A DNA stretch of 64,000 bases from Chrysemys picta bellii. Taxonomy: Eukaryota > Chordata > Testudines > Emydidae. The translations under genes were made by a program, and so were the position numbers. Positions 53,729-64,000 of this stretch are shown here, piece after piece (within the stretch, counting starts at the first letter, position 1; each line of letters starts with the position of its first letter). Location: contig NC_088800.1 in NCBI RefSeq assembly GCF_011386835.1, forward strand, positions 59,053,439-59,117,438. The letters are read 5' to 3'. The notes below the pieces were generated by a model. The model saw only the letters and a program-made list of their open reading frames with translations. It was not told the DNA's origin and searched no databases.

Positions 53729-54006
53729 GGGTATGTCTACACTACCCGCCTATCGGGGATCGATTTATCACGTCTAGTGTAGACATAAGTGGACCCTGAT
53801 CGCTCTGCCATCGACTCCTGTACTCCACTGCGTTGAGAGGCAGAAGCAGAGTCGATGGGGGAGCGACGGCAGTCGCCCACGTGCCGCGAGGACGCGAGGT
53901 AAGTCAGCCTAAGATACGTCGACTTCAGCTATGCTATTCTCGTAGCTGAAGTCGTGCATCTTAGGTCGATCACTCTCCCTCCTCCCCCCCCCGTGTAGAC
54001 CAGGCC
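53729..54006 (-). mobile_element. Harbinger-type MITE, inverted relative of 31949-32233
   Basis: 278 bp. TIRs GGGTATGTCTACACTACC and GGCCTGGTCTACACGGG (right end, reverse complement). Flanking triplets are TTA and TAA. Its stem-loops come in the opposite order to 31949-32233: first ATCGATTTATCACGTCT, then ATCGACTCCTGTACTCC, and last GTCGACTTCAGCTA with its complement TAGCTGAAGTCG. Hence it is a reverse-oriented member of that family. Confidence 0.85.
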
Positions 54007-54009
54007 TAA

Positions 54010-54614
54010 GACGGGAGGGCTTGGGGGAAAGATTAAGGACACTGTTGACCTTCTTAGTCAATAAAATGGTCAGTCAAGCTTTAAAATATAGTCATTTATA
54101 TCTCTGCAAAAAGGGGAGGGTATTTTTAATTGTGATATTGAAAGAAATATATCCTTAATTTCTCGCTAATAGGAAATCCTTATGTCTGATCAATTCAAGA
54201 CATTTTGAAGCAGTCATTGCTATTAGTCAAGTTAATCAAAAGTTACTGCTGTGTTAAAAAAATTAATAAAAAACAGATAGATTATATAAATAAGAGAGGA
54301 TAATTCTGCTGCAGGGCTTTCATAACTTCATCCATCAATAAATAGTAGCCTCACTGCAAGACGTATGCATATGTCCTGCTAATGTTATTAATCAACTGTG
54401 CACTGGATGTTCCATTGACTCAATTGCATGGCCTTATATGAAATCCCCCAGTCTTCAGTATAAGATTGTATCCTGTGCCAAATGAAATTCTGAAGAAATC
54501 CAGAATATATATTGAATATGATTTGTCTGAATGTAGACACTTTTGTAAGTTTCCTGAGTTGCTTCAAATGCACCTACAACTGCTTTATAGTAGGTTACAG
54601 TTACAGAGCGTCAG
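54010..54614. other. Non-coding stretch, no gene seen
   Basis: A/T-rich and repeat-poor (54120-54420 in particular). No ORF with a domain. Confidence 0.4.
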
Positions 54615-54965
54615 AAAAATGTTATCAGGGCCATTTTCCATTGAAAAATGCAGTTCTGTCAAAATCAAGATGCTTTAAAATTGTGTCAAATTTCCACAAA
54701 TTTTTATTTTGGAGAAAACCCCGGGGGGTAAAAAATATTTTGATCTTTTCAGAGTGAAGCATTTTGATATTTTTTGTTTTGAAATAGCATTTTGTTTTGA
54801 ATATTTTCATTTTATTATATCATATGTTTTATATAATGCAAAATAAAATCAAAATGAAACACTTTGATTCTACATGAATTTTCCCCAGAATTTTCTTTCA
54901 CAGAGACTTCTGAAATTTTAGGGTTTTGTTCCAAACCAGAACAATATCAAAAACCTTTGTAAAAT
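54615..54965. repeat. A/T-rich MITE-like repeat
   Basis: Complementary A/T-rich halves around a centre near 54815-54835 (TTTTCATTTTATTATATCAT, then TTATATAATGCAAAATAAAA). The same family texture as at 19785-20425. Confidence 0.45.
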
Positions 54966-56024
54966 AAAACTCCCCAACATAGCTCCAGTCACAATATTGC
55001 ACAATGGTAGCATTTATACACATGGAAAGATAGAGTAAGGATGGTAGAAATGGGGAGGCATGTTGAATAGACTTGTTTTTATAAGCATGAGAGTTAGTAG
55101 GAGGAAGTTGGGAGGTGATGTTTAAAAAGAGTCAGGTGAAGAGGGAGACAAAGAAGATAGCCCAAGTAATGGGAGTAGAACACTGGGGTTGGAATTCACT
55201 GTCCATGCTGGGGACGGAAGCAAACAGAAAGAAGAATGGCATAAAAGGAGAAGTTATAATAGGCTCCGTAGAGTCAAACCCTATTCAGAGATATAGTAGA
55301 GGATCTTCAAGACAAGGAAGAAGTTGTCTGATTATGATTACCTGGATGCACATTTACACAAGGACTCTGGAATTTAAATATAAAGCATTAATTGGGTGCA
55401 TTTCTAAATGCTTGCTAATTTAGGGGAAAATGCTTGCTAATTTAACTGCACATTGTAGCTGCTTCCAGTCTTAGTGTTCTGAACTGGGATTATATATGCT
55501 TCTCTCCATTGAAGTAGGAATTGCCAGACTGGATCAGCCCTAACTTGAAGAAATTTCAGCCTATGTGAGGCTGCCCAACTGTTCATGACTGAGCAGAATA
55601 TTAGATATTCACTGGTCTCTATACAAGCTCTGTGATTTGTCATCTAAATTACATGGTAGTGTTTCTGTTCCCTTGATAAATATTTCGAAATCTAATTGAA
55701 ACAGATTTAATTTTGTCACAGAAGAGAACAGCGGGGTGAAATTCTGTGGCTTGTGTCATGCAGGCAATCAGACTAGACAATCACAATCATCCTTTCTGGG
55801 TTTAAAATCTCTGCAATCTATTAATTTAGTTGTGATTAGACAGATCTTGACTGTAGGCCCAAAATTCATATTCTATGAACATTGATGTTAACAAACTTTG
55901 CTCACAATAATGCTACAGAAAGCAAATAAAAAGGAGCCTGGTCACAGTGAAATTCTGTTTAGAACATGTATGCAAATAATTTTTTTTAATATGAACCTGA
56001 CCCTGTGTTGTGCCAGGTGCCTTC
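54966..56024. other. Non-coding stretch, no gene seen
   Basis: A short tandem repeat AAATGCTTGCTAATTTA occurs twice (about 55407-55444). No gene recognised. Confidence 0.4.
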
Positions 56025-56550
56025 AATTCCTATCAGCTGTACTTTTAGGAGGCAGTGCAATACTGTGTCCAGTTCTGCTGTCCACATTTTACAAAGGAAG
56101 TTGAATCTTTGCTGTGGCTCTTTTCTTTGCCCTTTCCAATTTTTCAAGGTCTGGGAAAATGCTTTACAATGAGAGACTTCAATCTATTTAGTTTATCAAA
56201 ACAAAGGACTGAGAAGTGACTTGATTATAAGCACCTTCACAGGAAGAAAATACCAGGTACTAAAAGGCTTTTTAAGGTAGAACAAGAACTAATGGCTGAA
56301 AGCGAAAGACTGACAGAAATTAGGCACAAGTTTTTAACAGAGAGGATGAATTAACCACTGGAACAAAGTACTAGGGGAAGTAGTGGATTGTTCATTTCTT
56401 GGTGTCTTCAAACCAAGACTGCCTGGAAGATGTATTTTAGCCCCACATAGGTTATTGGGCTCCATACAAGGTTAACAGGGTAACATTTAGTGGCCTGTGA
56501 TATATAGAAGGTCAAACTAAACTATGTAATGATCTCTCCTGGCCTTACTT
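56025..56550 (+). pseudogene. Old CR1-type LINE 3' end
   Basis: Strongly decayed CR1 C-terminal RT/3' UTR. It follows the usual order: '..GCAATACTGTGTCCAGTTCT' (the 'YCVQFW' block), 'CAAAGGACTGAGAAGTGACT', 'TTAACCACTGGAACAAAGTA' and 'GATCTCTCCTGGCCTTACTT' at the 3' end. Many stops and indels make it older than the other CR1 copies here. Confidence 0.75.
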
Positions 56551-56564
56551 CTTTCAATCAATGA

Positions 56565-56840
56565 TGTGCTCAGCACTGTGTAGGATCAGGCCTTATCCAT
56601 CCCCTTTAGAGCCCACTGGCTCTACAACACTTTGAACTTGCATAGCAATTTTCATCCATAACTCTCAAAACACCTTATAAGGGTGGATGATGTTATGCCA
56701 ACAGAGGTGGGAAATGGGGCACAGGACAGTTGAGTGACTTGTCCAAAGTCAGAGTTATTTGGAAGCAGAGTTGGGAGGGGTGGTAGAACTCAGGTCTCCT
56801 GACTCTCCATCAGTGTCCAAGTCACTTGGCCATGCTTCAG
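56565..56840 (-). repeat. MIR-like element
   Basis: Antisense copy: 'CAAAACACCTTATAAGGGTG', 'GGTGGGAAATGGGGCACAGG', 'GTGACTTGTCCAAAGTCAGA', 'GGTAGAACTCAGGTCTCCTG'. Confidence 0.72.
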
Positions 56841-57434
56841 TACTTACAGTAAGCTAACAGCTGTCTGTCTGATTTCATATTGCTGAAAGAGAGACACCAG
56901 CCTCAACGGTGAGACTGATCATGTGTACATTTAAACTAATAGAAAAGTTTTTAGCAGAGACTGAGTTGGGGAAATGGCTTAAAACCAATATTTGTTTTAC
57001 ATGCAGATTCTCATTCAGATGTTTGCTTCCTAATTCCTTCTGACCTTTTAACTTTCAACATGTTTAACTTGCAACACATGCTGCACTGAAATTATAAACA
57101 AACCCTTAATGATAGACTGTGTAATTCCTAATTAATTCTTAATGCTTTCATGTATTTTTCCTGGGAGCTCTTCGCAAGCTACTCTGTGCATGTAGAGGAC
57201 ATGAATCACAAACCAGTGAACATTTATTTTGTTGTTTGATTTTTTTCCCCTTTGTATTAACACTGTGTGATGCTCAACCAGGTTAAAAATGGAAAAAAGC
57301 TGTACTTGTTCCTTTGGATGTGCTCAGAAATGTTTTCCTTGGTTCCTAGTTCTCCTTATGACTCTTGTCACAGCTGTCACCACAGCCTCGATCAGCTTTC
57401 TGTGGCCTACCAGCATCAATAGTGTCCTCCAGCC
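56841..57434. other. Non-coding stretch, no gene seen
   Basis: Unique A/T-rich DNA. Confidence 0.4.
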
Positions 57435-57715
57435 CTGGTTCAAAATTTCTTGACAAGGTTTTTTTGTGGAAAAATGTCAATTTTTTAAACATTTTGGATT
57501 TTTTAAATGAAATTGGACACTTGGAAGCAAAATCATAATGCTTAATTTTGAAAATGTCAAAACAAAATATTTTAGACTTTCAAAACTATATTTGTGTGGA
57601 GCAAAATAATACAATCTAGAAAAAACCATAAGAATTTGCAAAACTTTTCAGTAGCTGAATTTGCATTTAGTACTGAAAAGTTTTCGTTGAAAAATTTTGC
57701 CCATCTCTAATCCAA
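57435..57715. repeat. A/T-rich MITE-like repeat
   Basis: Right edge 'GAAAAATTTTGCCCATCTCT' and left 'CAAAATTTCTTGACAAGG' suggest complementary ends. The interior is of AAAATTTT type. Family as above. Confidence 0.45.
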
Positions 57716-58384
57716 ATTTCTTTTATTCATTAAGAAATCTTCTGATTATGGGGGCGGGAATCCTCCTATAAGACTTTGCTACATTCTGTAAACGGGGGGT
57801 TGGAGGGGTACAGATTCTCATTCAGATGATCACTCCTAGTCCACGGTAGAAATGGTAGTTTGTCTCATTAACCAGTGTGATTCCTGCTTTCTATTACTTG
57901 CTCTTGAAGGTGCAGTAGAGAAGATACTGTATTTTCTGTTCAAGGTGTGACTGATAAAGTATGTACTGTAGTTTCAGTGGTCATTTCTGGCATGTAGAAA
58001 GCTTTTCTTTGCTCCATTCCACTTGGCTTTGCCGATGGTATCCATCGCAAGAGGGATATGCCATAAAAATGGCAGGCGTTGAGTTGCTGATCGGCAGTGG
58101 GGAAAAATAGAACACTCATAGTGTCAAGACTGCATCAGAGCATTTGGATGCTGGATTTAATTTGCTGCCAGGTCCTTGCCAAAGGAGAACAGGATAATGG
58201 ACTTGGTACCAATCCATAAACATAGATTTTTATAGTTACACCTAAAATTCTGGTCTTAGACTTCATTTTCACCAAGGAGGACAATTATATAGGATAATTA
58301 AACAGAACAATTCTTACAGTTCATTAAAACTTTAAGTCTCCTGAATCCTAATCCCAGTACCTTAATCACAAGCCCTAGTTTCTG
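57716..58384. other. Non-coding stretch, no gene seen
   Basis: Nothing recognised. Confidence 0.4.
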
Positions 58385-58565
58385 TTCTCTGCTTCACCAG
58401 AGACTTCCTGTGTGAGCTTGGGAAAGTCATTTAGTATACCTGTGTCTTGGTTCCCTTACTGCACAATTGGAATAATCCTTATCTACCTCATAGGGGTGTT
58501 GTGGGATGAATTCACTGGTGTTGCTGAGCATCTGAAATACTAAGGTGAAAAGTGCCATAGATAAG
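58385..58565 (+). repeat. MIR SINE fragment
   Basis: Sense MIR: 'CCTGTGTGAGCTTGGGAAAG', 'GGTTCCCTTACTGCACAATT', 'TACCTCATAGGGGTGTTGTG'. A good match to the conserved MIR core. Confidence 0.8.
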
Positions 58566-58603
58566 CCAAGAATAGGACACTGGACTGGTTCTGACACTGA
58601 AGT

Positions 58604-58875
58604 CAGGGCCGGCGCTGGCTTTTTTGCCGCCCCAGGCAAAAAAGCCAGACGCCGCTCCTCCCTCTCCCTCCCCCCCCCCCGTGGGGAGTGCGGCAGGGGA
58701 GGGCGCCGAGCCCGGCCGTGGGCCCGCTCTCCCCGACCAGCCGGAGCGCCGGGGGGAGGGCGGCGAGCCCGGCCGGGGCTCCGCTCTCCCCGGCGGCGAG
58801 CCTGGCCGCGGCCCCGCTCTCCTCGGCAGCCAGAGCGGGGCGGCGCCCCCCTCCAGGTGCCTGGAGCCGGCCCTG
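58604..58875. mobile_element. Non-autonomous hAT element, GC-rich
   Basis: 272 bp with a perfect 8-bp TSD ACTGAAGT (58596-58603, 58876-58883). TIRs CAGGGCCGGCGCTGG and CAGGGCCGGCTCCAGG. Inside, a block GCGAGCCCGGCCGNGGC..CCGCTCTCC is repeated about three times (about 58703-58835). It could be mistaken for a CpG island or exon; removing it restores a MIR-like sequence 'ACTGAAGTGTTGTGTGACCT'. Confidence 0.93.
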
Positions 58876-58883
58876 ACTGAAGT

Positions 58884-59092
58884 GTTGTGTGACCTGGGGC
58901 GAGTCACTTCACTGCTTAGTCCCTCTTTTTCTGCTCCCACCCTTCCTCTGTCTTGACTTTTACATTTTAAGCTATTCAGGACAGAGACTGTCTCTCAATA
59001 TTGGTTTGTACAGAGCTTAGCAAAATGGGGCTCCAATCTCAGTTGGAGCCTCTAGGTGCTACATTAATATAGAATAATAATAATAATACTGG
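58884..59092 (+). repeat. MIR / L3-like tail
   Basis: Continues the MIR-like sequence split by the hAT element (TGTGACCTGGGGCGAGTCAC). It then runs into the L2/L3-type 3' end (AGCTATTCAGGACAGAGACT, TCTAGGTGCTACATTAATAT) and a final (AAT)n run. Confidence 0.7.
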
Positions 59093-61024
59093 CTGAGTAA
59101 ACACATTTAATGATTTGAATACTCAATAATACGTTTTTGAAAATGTTATACATATATTAGCCAAGGGCCTGATTTTGCTACATTTACATAACACCCAATA
59201 ATTGTATATATATATTCCTCAGCTAAGTTGCACACACTTTCCAGTTGTGAAATGTGCCTCGCTCCTTAGCAGAATTATACATTGCAAGGCAACATGAGTT
59301 TACCTTTCACCTCTCTGACTGCTTTACCCTTGGTTATTCATTCCAGCATGTGTGCTGCAAGACTCTGTTGATGAGCAACTGTAATCACAATGCAGCATTA
59401 TGATTAGGTCTGTGCTTCTACCATGACATTTTTTAGGAAAAGTCATGGAGGGTCATGGAGCGAAGGGCATGGTGGCATGATTGTTTTTCCCCTTTCAGCA
59501 TAAATAGCTAGAAATGCTTGTGCTGTGATAACGGAACAGGTCTGAATAAAATAGATTTGATCTTTCTTAACCCAGCCTAACTTTCCATTAAAAATTCAAT
59601 AAGATTAATTCTTGCAGAAAGGCGAGGTTTCACTCTCTTGAGTTTTTTGTTTTGTTTTTAATTCTTCTGAGAATTCATTAGTCCAAATTGTAGTTGCTGA
59701 ACTCCTGGTCGGTTTGTCCATACAACCAAGGATGTTACTTGGCAGTACCCAGAGATCTAGAGGAAAATGATTTAACTCTCTCTAAATTTTCTGCTGATGT
59801 AAATGGGTGGAACATAAGTGAAGTCAATACAGCTGCACCCATTTATATCAAGGAAGAGAATTTGGGCCTTTCTTTAAAAACCATGAAAATCACTAAATCC
59901 ATGGCTTCTTGCAGCCTCACTAATTATATATTTCCTGTATCTAGCCTAGAGATTCCCTTGCTATTAATTCTTGATTATATGAAGTCTCAATTATCTGTGT
60001 ATGTGTTGTCTAGTTGTTTGGATAACTGGGGCTTTATTGTACTTAATTTTTAAATGTGAATGCTTTGCTGATCTTTAAAATTACATGCACACTCTTTGCT
60101 AATTTTGCTCCTAAATAGTACGTATTGGATTTTGAAAAGCAATAATGTTTTAGCTAACTGCAAATATGCACCTTCACTTCCTTAAATTTTCTGTGTTGTA
60201 ATGTTCTTGGCAATAGTTCCTATGAATGTGTGGGCTCATATGTTTAGGATTCTGAGACAACAGATCTTTCTGTAAATGAAGATGCAGTGGTGGAATTCCT
60301 TGCTATCAACAGATACCCTAATGAAATCCTAAATGACACTTAAGGTACAATCTTTTGGCAACTCAGCGTGTTCTGGAAGAACCACAAGAAAAAGTCAAGA
60401 TGGCTGAAGAAACATTTGATACTAGATCGTGCCTTAAATGGGAGGAGGTGGGCAGGGCTGGCAGGGAACTGATGAAAGTGAGGATGCAGCAGCTCCAGGA
60501 AGCAGAATTCTTCCTGGAAAGTGCCCAATGCAGCTGCCCTGTCTTGTGCCCAATCAGCTCTCCTGACTAGTATGAGGGGCGCAGGGCCAGGCCATGGCAC
60601 TCTCAGTGCCTTGTGCTTTTGGGGAAGTTAGCTCAGCAGTAGAACTTGTTCAGAGCAATGTTCACCCACCATGTGGTGTGAGGGCACTGTACAAAGGCAC
60701 CAATAGATGTGAGACTCCTTCCCTCCACACTTTCATAGGCCCACACAGGATCAGCCACAATCTGGCCTTTAACGTTTACTGTAATGGGCAAACAGTCTAA
60801 ACAGAACCTTACAATAAAACCCAATCTTGCCAGCCCAATTTAACTTTACTCCCTCAAATATCTTATGCATTAGATATTAATCCCAGAAAAGAAAACCGAT
60901 AATGTGGACTCTCAGAGAAATGTTCTTCTTTGCTCCAAGAAGTGTTTTGGTTTGGGTTTTACAGAAGCTGCAAGAGGGTTGTATAGTGGCAATTGGTTAT
61001 TTGGTGGTGGTCGTTATAGTAACA
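59093..61024. other. Long non-coding stretch
   Basis: No gene. ORFs at 59694-60053 (119 codons) and 60355-60570 show no domain and no splice context. No mobile element recognised. Confidence 0.4.
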
Positions 61025-61290
61025 TGTAGAGACTCCAACTAAGACCCAGGATCTCATCGTGCTAGATGCTGTACAAACACATTGTAAAAGACAGTTCCTC
61101 CCCTTACAATCTAAATAGACAAGACAAAGGGTGGGCGAACAAAGTGTTGTTAATCCCATATTAATCAAGGAATGGAGGCACAGAAATATTAAGTGACTTG
61201 CCAAAAGTCTCTTAGCAATTCACTAGAAGAGCTAAGAACTGGACCCAGGACTCTTGAGTTCCAATTCAGTGCTTCAACCTTGGCAGACCA
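61025..61290 (-). repeat. MIR/L3-like element
   Basis: Antisense: 'CTCATCGTGCTAGATGCTGT', 'ACAATCTAAATAGACAAGAC', 'AAGTGACTTGCCAAAAGTCT', 'CTGGACCCAGGACTCTTGAG'. One of the better preserved old SINE/LINE tails in the window. Confidence 0.75.
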
Positions 61291-61793
61291 TAAACTAGTA
61301 GGGCAGTGCTCCCTACTAGTCACAAGACAGGGGAGTTCACAGGACACTGAACCCAATATTTTCCTGTTTTATGTTAAGTGCTAACTTGGTACTGGCATGT
61401 CAGAAGCTGACAAGGGTGTAAGAGACAGGGCTTCTGTGCTCTCATGTGTTCCAAGGACCCCGATCGGGGCAGGGACAGAGCCTTAGCTCTCAAACAAGTA
61501 TTCCCCTAGGCCTATAGTTTAGTACAGAGGATCATCCATTAAATGTGTTAACCGTAGTGACTTTTAGTGAAACTGTCAGGAAATACTCTTCACACAGAGA
61601 CAGTATTCACATAATGGTTCATAAATACAGTAGGTGGCTTTCCAGCTGAAGTTGACATATGAATCAGGGCTGTGGTGATAATTTTGTTACATAAACATTT
61701 ATGTTGTCCAAGGCTTGTAACACAATCATTAGAATCTCTCTCTAAGGTTTTAAAATGACACATTTGGCACAATACAGAAGTGTATGAGAGCCC

Positions 61794-61830
<37 letters not shown>

Positions 61831-62841
61831 CAAGCACATGCATTCGCATGCAAAAGCTGCGATGGTGGGGAATTAAAGGAAGGACTTATTTTCTAAAACA
61901 ATAATATTCCTGCATCTTTAAAATAAGTGTTTAAATGTTCATATTTAGTGAAGGGAGTGTTTTTGGGTGGGGGAAGGGCATTGGAGGAGAACTTTCATAA
62001 CTCAAATCCTATTTTTCAATTAATTCAAACATTCCATTTTGCTTAATTTGACCCAGTTACTGTACTTTAGTTATTTTAGAAAACATATCAAATGGCTTTT
62101 TAGTATTGCAAAGCAGATACTATACGGAAGAGGTAAATATATGTGTGTGTATATATATGGTATATTACAGTGTATATCAATATGCTTTTAAAAATGTAAC
62201 TACATTTTCATACCCATTAGAAACCACTAATGTGTATTAAAAACATTTCTAAAGACCTATTTACCTGATAGATTTAATGATCCTGATGGAACTATTAAAG
62301 TCTAAATAATAAGGGGTTTTAAATTGTTCTAAATACTGTCTAAAAAACCTAATGGGTCCTAAGGCGCTGCATTGATAGTCCGTTTGGCAAGCTTCACATA
62401 TGCTATTAAATAAGGAAATGCTTTTTGCAGAATGAGATGATGCAGGCACCATAAAATATTATTTATTCCTATATCCATGATTACATTCAACAATGATGGA
62501 ATAAAACAATTCAGCTAAAACTAAAATCTGCTTGTATAAAAATATAAATGAATAAAAACTATTATTGTTGTGTAATGACAAAACGTTTTTTTTCCAAACA
62601 GAAGTTTTAATATCCCAGTGAAAATGGGATAATTATTTGATGTATCTAAGCTCTGAAGAGCCTGGGACACCAAGGGTCTAGGTCTGCAGAAGCTGAAGTA
62701 CAGGCCCCACCCATTTGACACGATCAGACACTAAGAGCTAGAAGCTTTGCTACCTCCCAGCCAGAAAGGCAGAATGACTTGTAGTGTGACGAAAGCTCAG
62801 TAAAATTATTTGGTCCCAATCAGTTTAGGACTTGGAATGTC
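61291..62841. other. Non-coding stretch
   Basis: A/T-rich, with a (GT)n(GA)n microsatellite (listed) and a short TATATA/TGTG run near 62140-62160. No gene. Confidence 0.4.
61794..61830. repeat. (GT)n(GA)n compound microsatellite
   Basis: About nine GT units directly followed by about nine GA units. Confidence 0.95.
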
Positions 62842-62853
62842 ATCACAAAGACC

Positions 62854-62963
62854 AACAAAGAGTCCGGTGGCACCTTAAAGACTAACAGATTAGTCTTTAA
62901 GGTGCCACCAGACTCCTTGCTATTTTTGTGGATACAGACTAACACGGCTATCACCTGATACTT
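62854..62963 (+). repeat. Fold-back SINE-like retroposon, copy C
   Basis: Arms 62860-62885 and 62890-62915 pair with one mismatch around a 4-base CAGA loop. A one-sided tail of about 48 nt follows (GTGGATACAGACTAACACGG, then CTATCACCTGATAC). TSDs ATCACAAAGACC (62842-62853) and ATCACAAGGACC (62964-62975), 11 of 12. It has the shortest arms of the three hairpin copies. Confidence 0.88.
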
Positions 62964-62975
62964 ATCACAAGGACC

Positions 62976-63184
62976 TTGAACTCTGTCTGTACATCTCCTA
63001 AATCATTGCATCAATCAACAATAGGCAGAAAGCAGAGAAAGAGAAACAGATCTCCTAAATTCAGTAATAATAGAACTGCAATCCAGATTAAATCTCAGCC
63101 TGTCTTTGACGACATCTCTTGGATGTTTAGCCATCAGTTTATGTTCAACGAGACCTAAACCAAGTTCTTCATCCTCCTTCCGAC
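62976..63184. other. Short non-coding spacer
   Basis: Nothing recognised. Confidence 0.4.
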
Positions 63185-64000
63185 TTCATTGTGGATGACA
63201 CCATTGTCCTGCCCATCACTCAGGCCTGTAACCTCAGTGTCATGTTAGACTTGTCCCTTTCTTTTTAATTGTGTGCTCAGCCCATAACTAAGCCTTGTTA
63301 TTTGTTCCTAAACTACATCTTCAAGAACTGGCCTTCCTCTCAGTGCCCACAACTAAAACTCTCATTATATAGTGTCTTAATTTCTGCAACCTCTTCCCTT
63401 CTGGCCTGGATGAATGCAGTTATGCCCTGAAAAATGCTATTGCCAAGATCACTTTCTGATGAGATGCTCTGACTAATAAATCCCACTCTTTTCCATACAT
63501 CCACTGGTTCATCCTTCTCCACCTTATTAAACATGAACTGCTTCTCTTTACCTTTTAGACTAGTCTTGACTTAGCCCTACCCCACCTTTCAATGTGTAGA
63601 CATTACCAAGCCATTCACGCCTGCCTCCCTTCTGCCAATGATGCCAGCCTTCAATGCCAATTCGAGGAATTTTCTCTGAAGCACCATAGTGCTTTCTCCC
63701 ATGCCACCCCTTATGAGTAGGGGGAGATCCTTCTAATGAACCATAAGGTAACCACATTGTCACTCTTCAAATCCTTCCTTTGAAATTCACCTCTGCTCTG
63801 ATGACTACAAAACTCTCAACAAGGCTAGGCAGCTGCTATGCTCTGACTGACACTCAGTGAGACTCCATTGCTTTACTGTTACCCTCTCCTCCATTCAGTC
63901 TCTTTGCTCCACCTGTTGTCCCTCAAATTATGCATGAATTATGAGCTGTTCAAGTCGGGGCACAGTGCCTGGCACAGTGGGGCACTGACTGGGGCCTGCA
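63185..64000 (+). pseudogene. Decayed L2-like LINE 3' region
   Basis: Broken plus-strand reading frames recall the end of L2-type ORF2: 'ITQACNLSVMLDLSLSF' (the usual NLGV..D..LSF block), later 'LLAWMNAVMP' (like 'SRLDYCNALL'), then 'SLFKSFL' near 63760. The window ends in the matching 3' UTR words (GCACAGTGCCTGGCACAGTG). Many stops and indels are present. The assignment is by pattern only, and the element may continue past the window. Confidence 0.5.

Noticed and set aside
58512..58956. CpG island with first exon
   Set aside because: The GC-rich block has exact hAT TIRs and an 8-bp TSD inside a MIR; it is an insertion.
1..64000. CRISPR arrays, bacterial operons or integrated prokaryotic DNA
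   Set aside because: No regularly spaced repeats or prokaryotic gene organisation; the repeats are all vertebrate transposable elements.

Overview
The window looks like non-coding DNA of a sauropsid vertebrate, most probably a turtle. The reasons are several CR1 LINE fragments carrying the typical 3' end, old MIR/L2-like pieces, many hAT and Harbinger non-autonomous elements with recognisable target-site duplications (TSDs), and no Alu or L1. No host protein-coding exon, rRNA or tRNA could be supported. The window is best read as intergenic or intronic DNA filled with repeats.

Layout. 0-12 kb: mostly unique A/T-rich DNA with MIR/L2-like scraps, a CR1 3' end (about 4.0-4.2 kb) and a longer dead CR1 (8.8-10.0 kb). 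12-15 kb: two CR1 fragments, each split by a hAT MITE with an 8-bp TSD. 15-31 kb: sparse, with A/T-rich MITEs (one nested in another), a Harbinger-like MITE and two hAT MITEs. 31.9-34.4 kb: Harbinger-type MITEs, one made of three consecutive stem-loops. 37-38.4 kb: two hAT-type elements. 38.8-43.2 kb: a near-complete autonomous Harbinger (PIF) transposon. 44.7-50.3 kb: MITEs, a 1.6-kb CR1 on the minus strand and long palindromic hAT MITEs. 51.2-54.0 kb and 62.8-63.0 kb: an unusual family of fold-back, SINE-like retroposons. 56-64 kb: old CR1, MIR, hAT and L2-like remnants.

The only real genes belong to the Harbinger element. It has an intact 436-residue DDE transposase (+ strand) and a convergent two-exon Myb/SANT-like partner (- strand) that carries one in-frame stop. 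A third, uncharacterised 113-residue ORF (+ strand) lies inside the partner gene's intron and shows a weak BEN-domain-like pattern. In known Harbinger systems the Myb-like protein brings the transposase to the nucleus and to the transposon ends, so this copy has an intact catalytic subunit but a probably truncated partner.

The most unusual structures are three retroposon copies (52998-53150, 53451-53659, 62854-62963). Each is a hairpin with arms of a different length, each has a one-sided tail of about 45 nt, and each has its own 12-15 bp TSD. A fourth copy (about 51250-51334) consists of exactly one arm. Together they suggest a retroposon family that inserts as a folded-back molecule.
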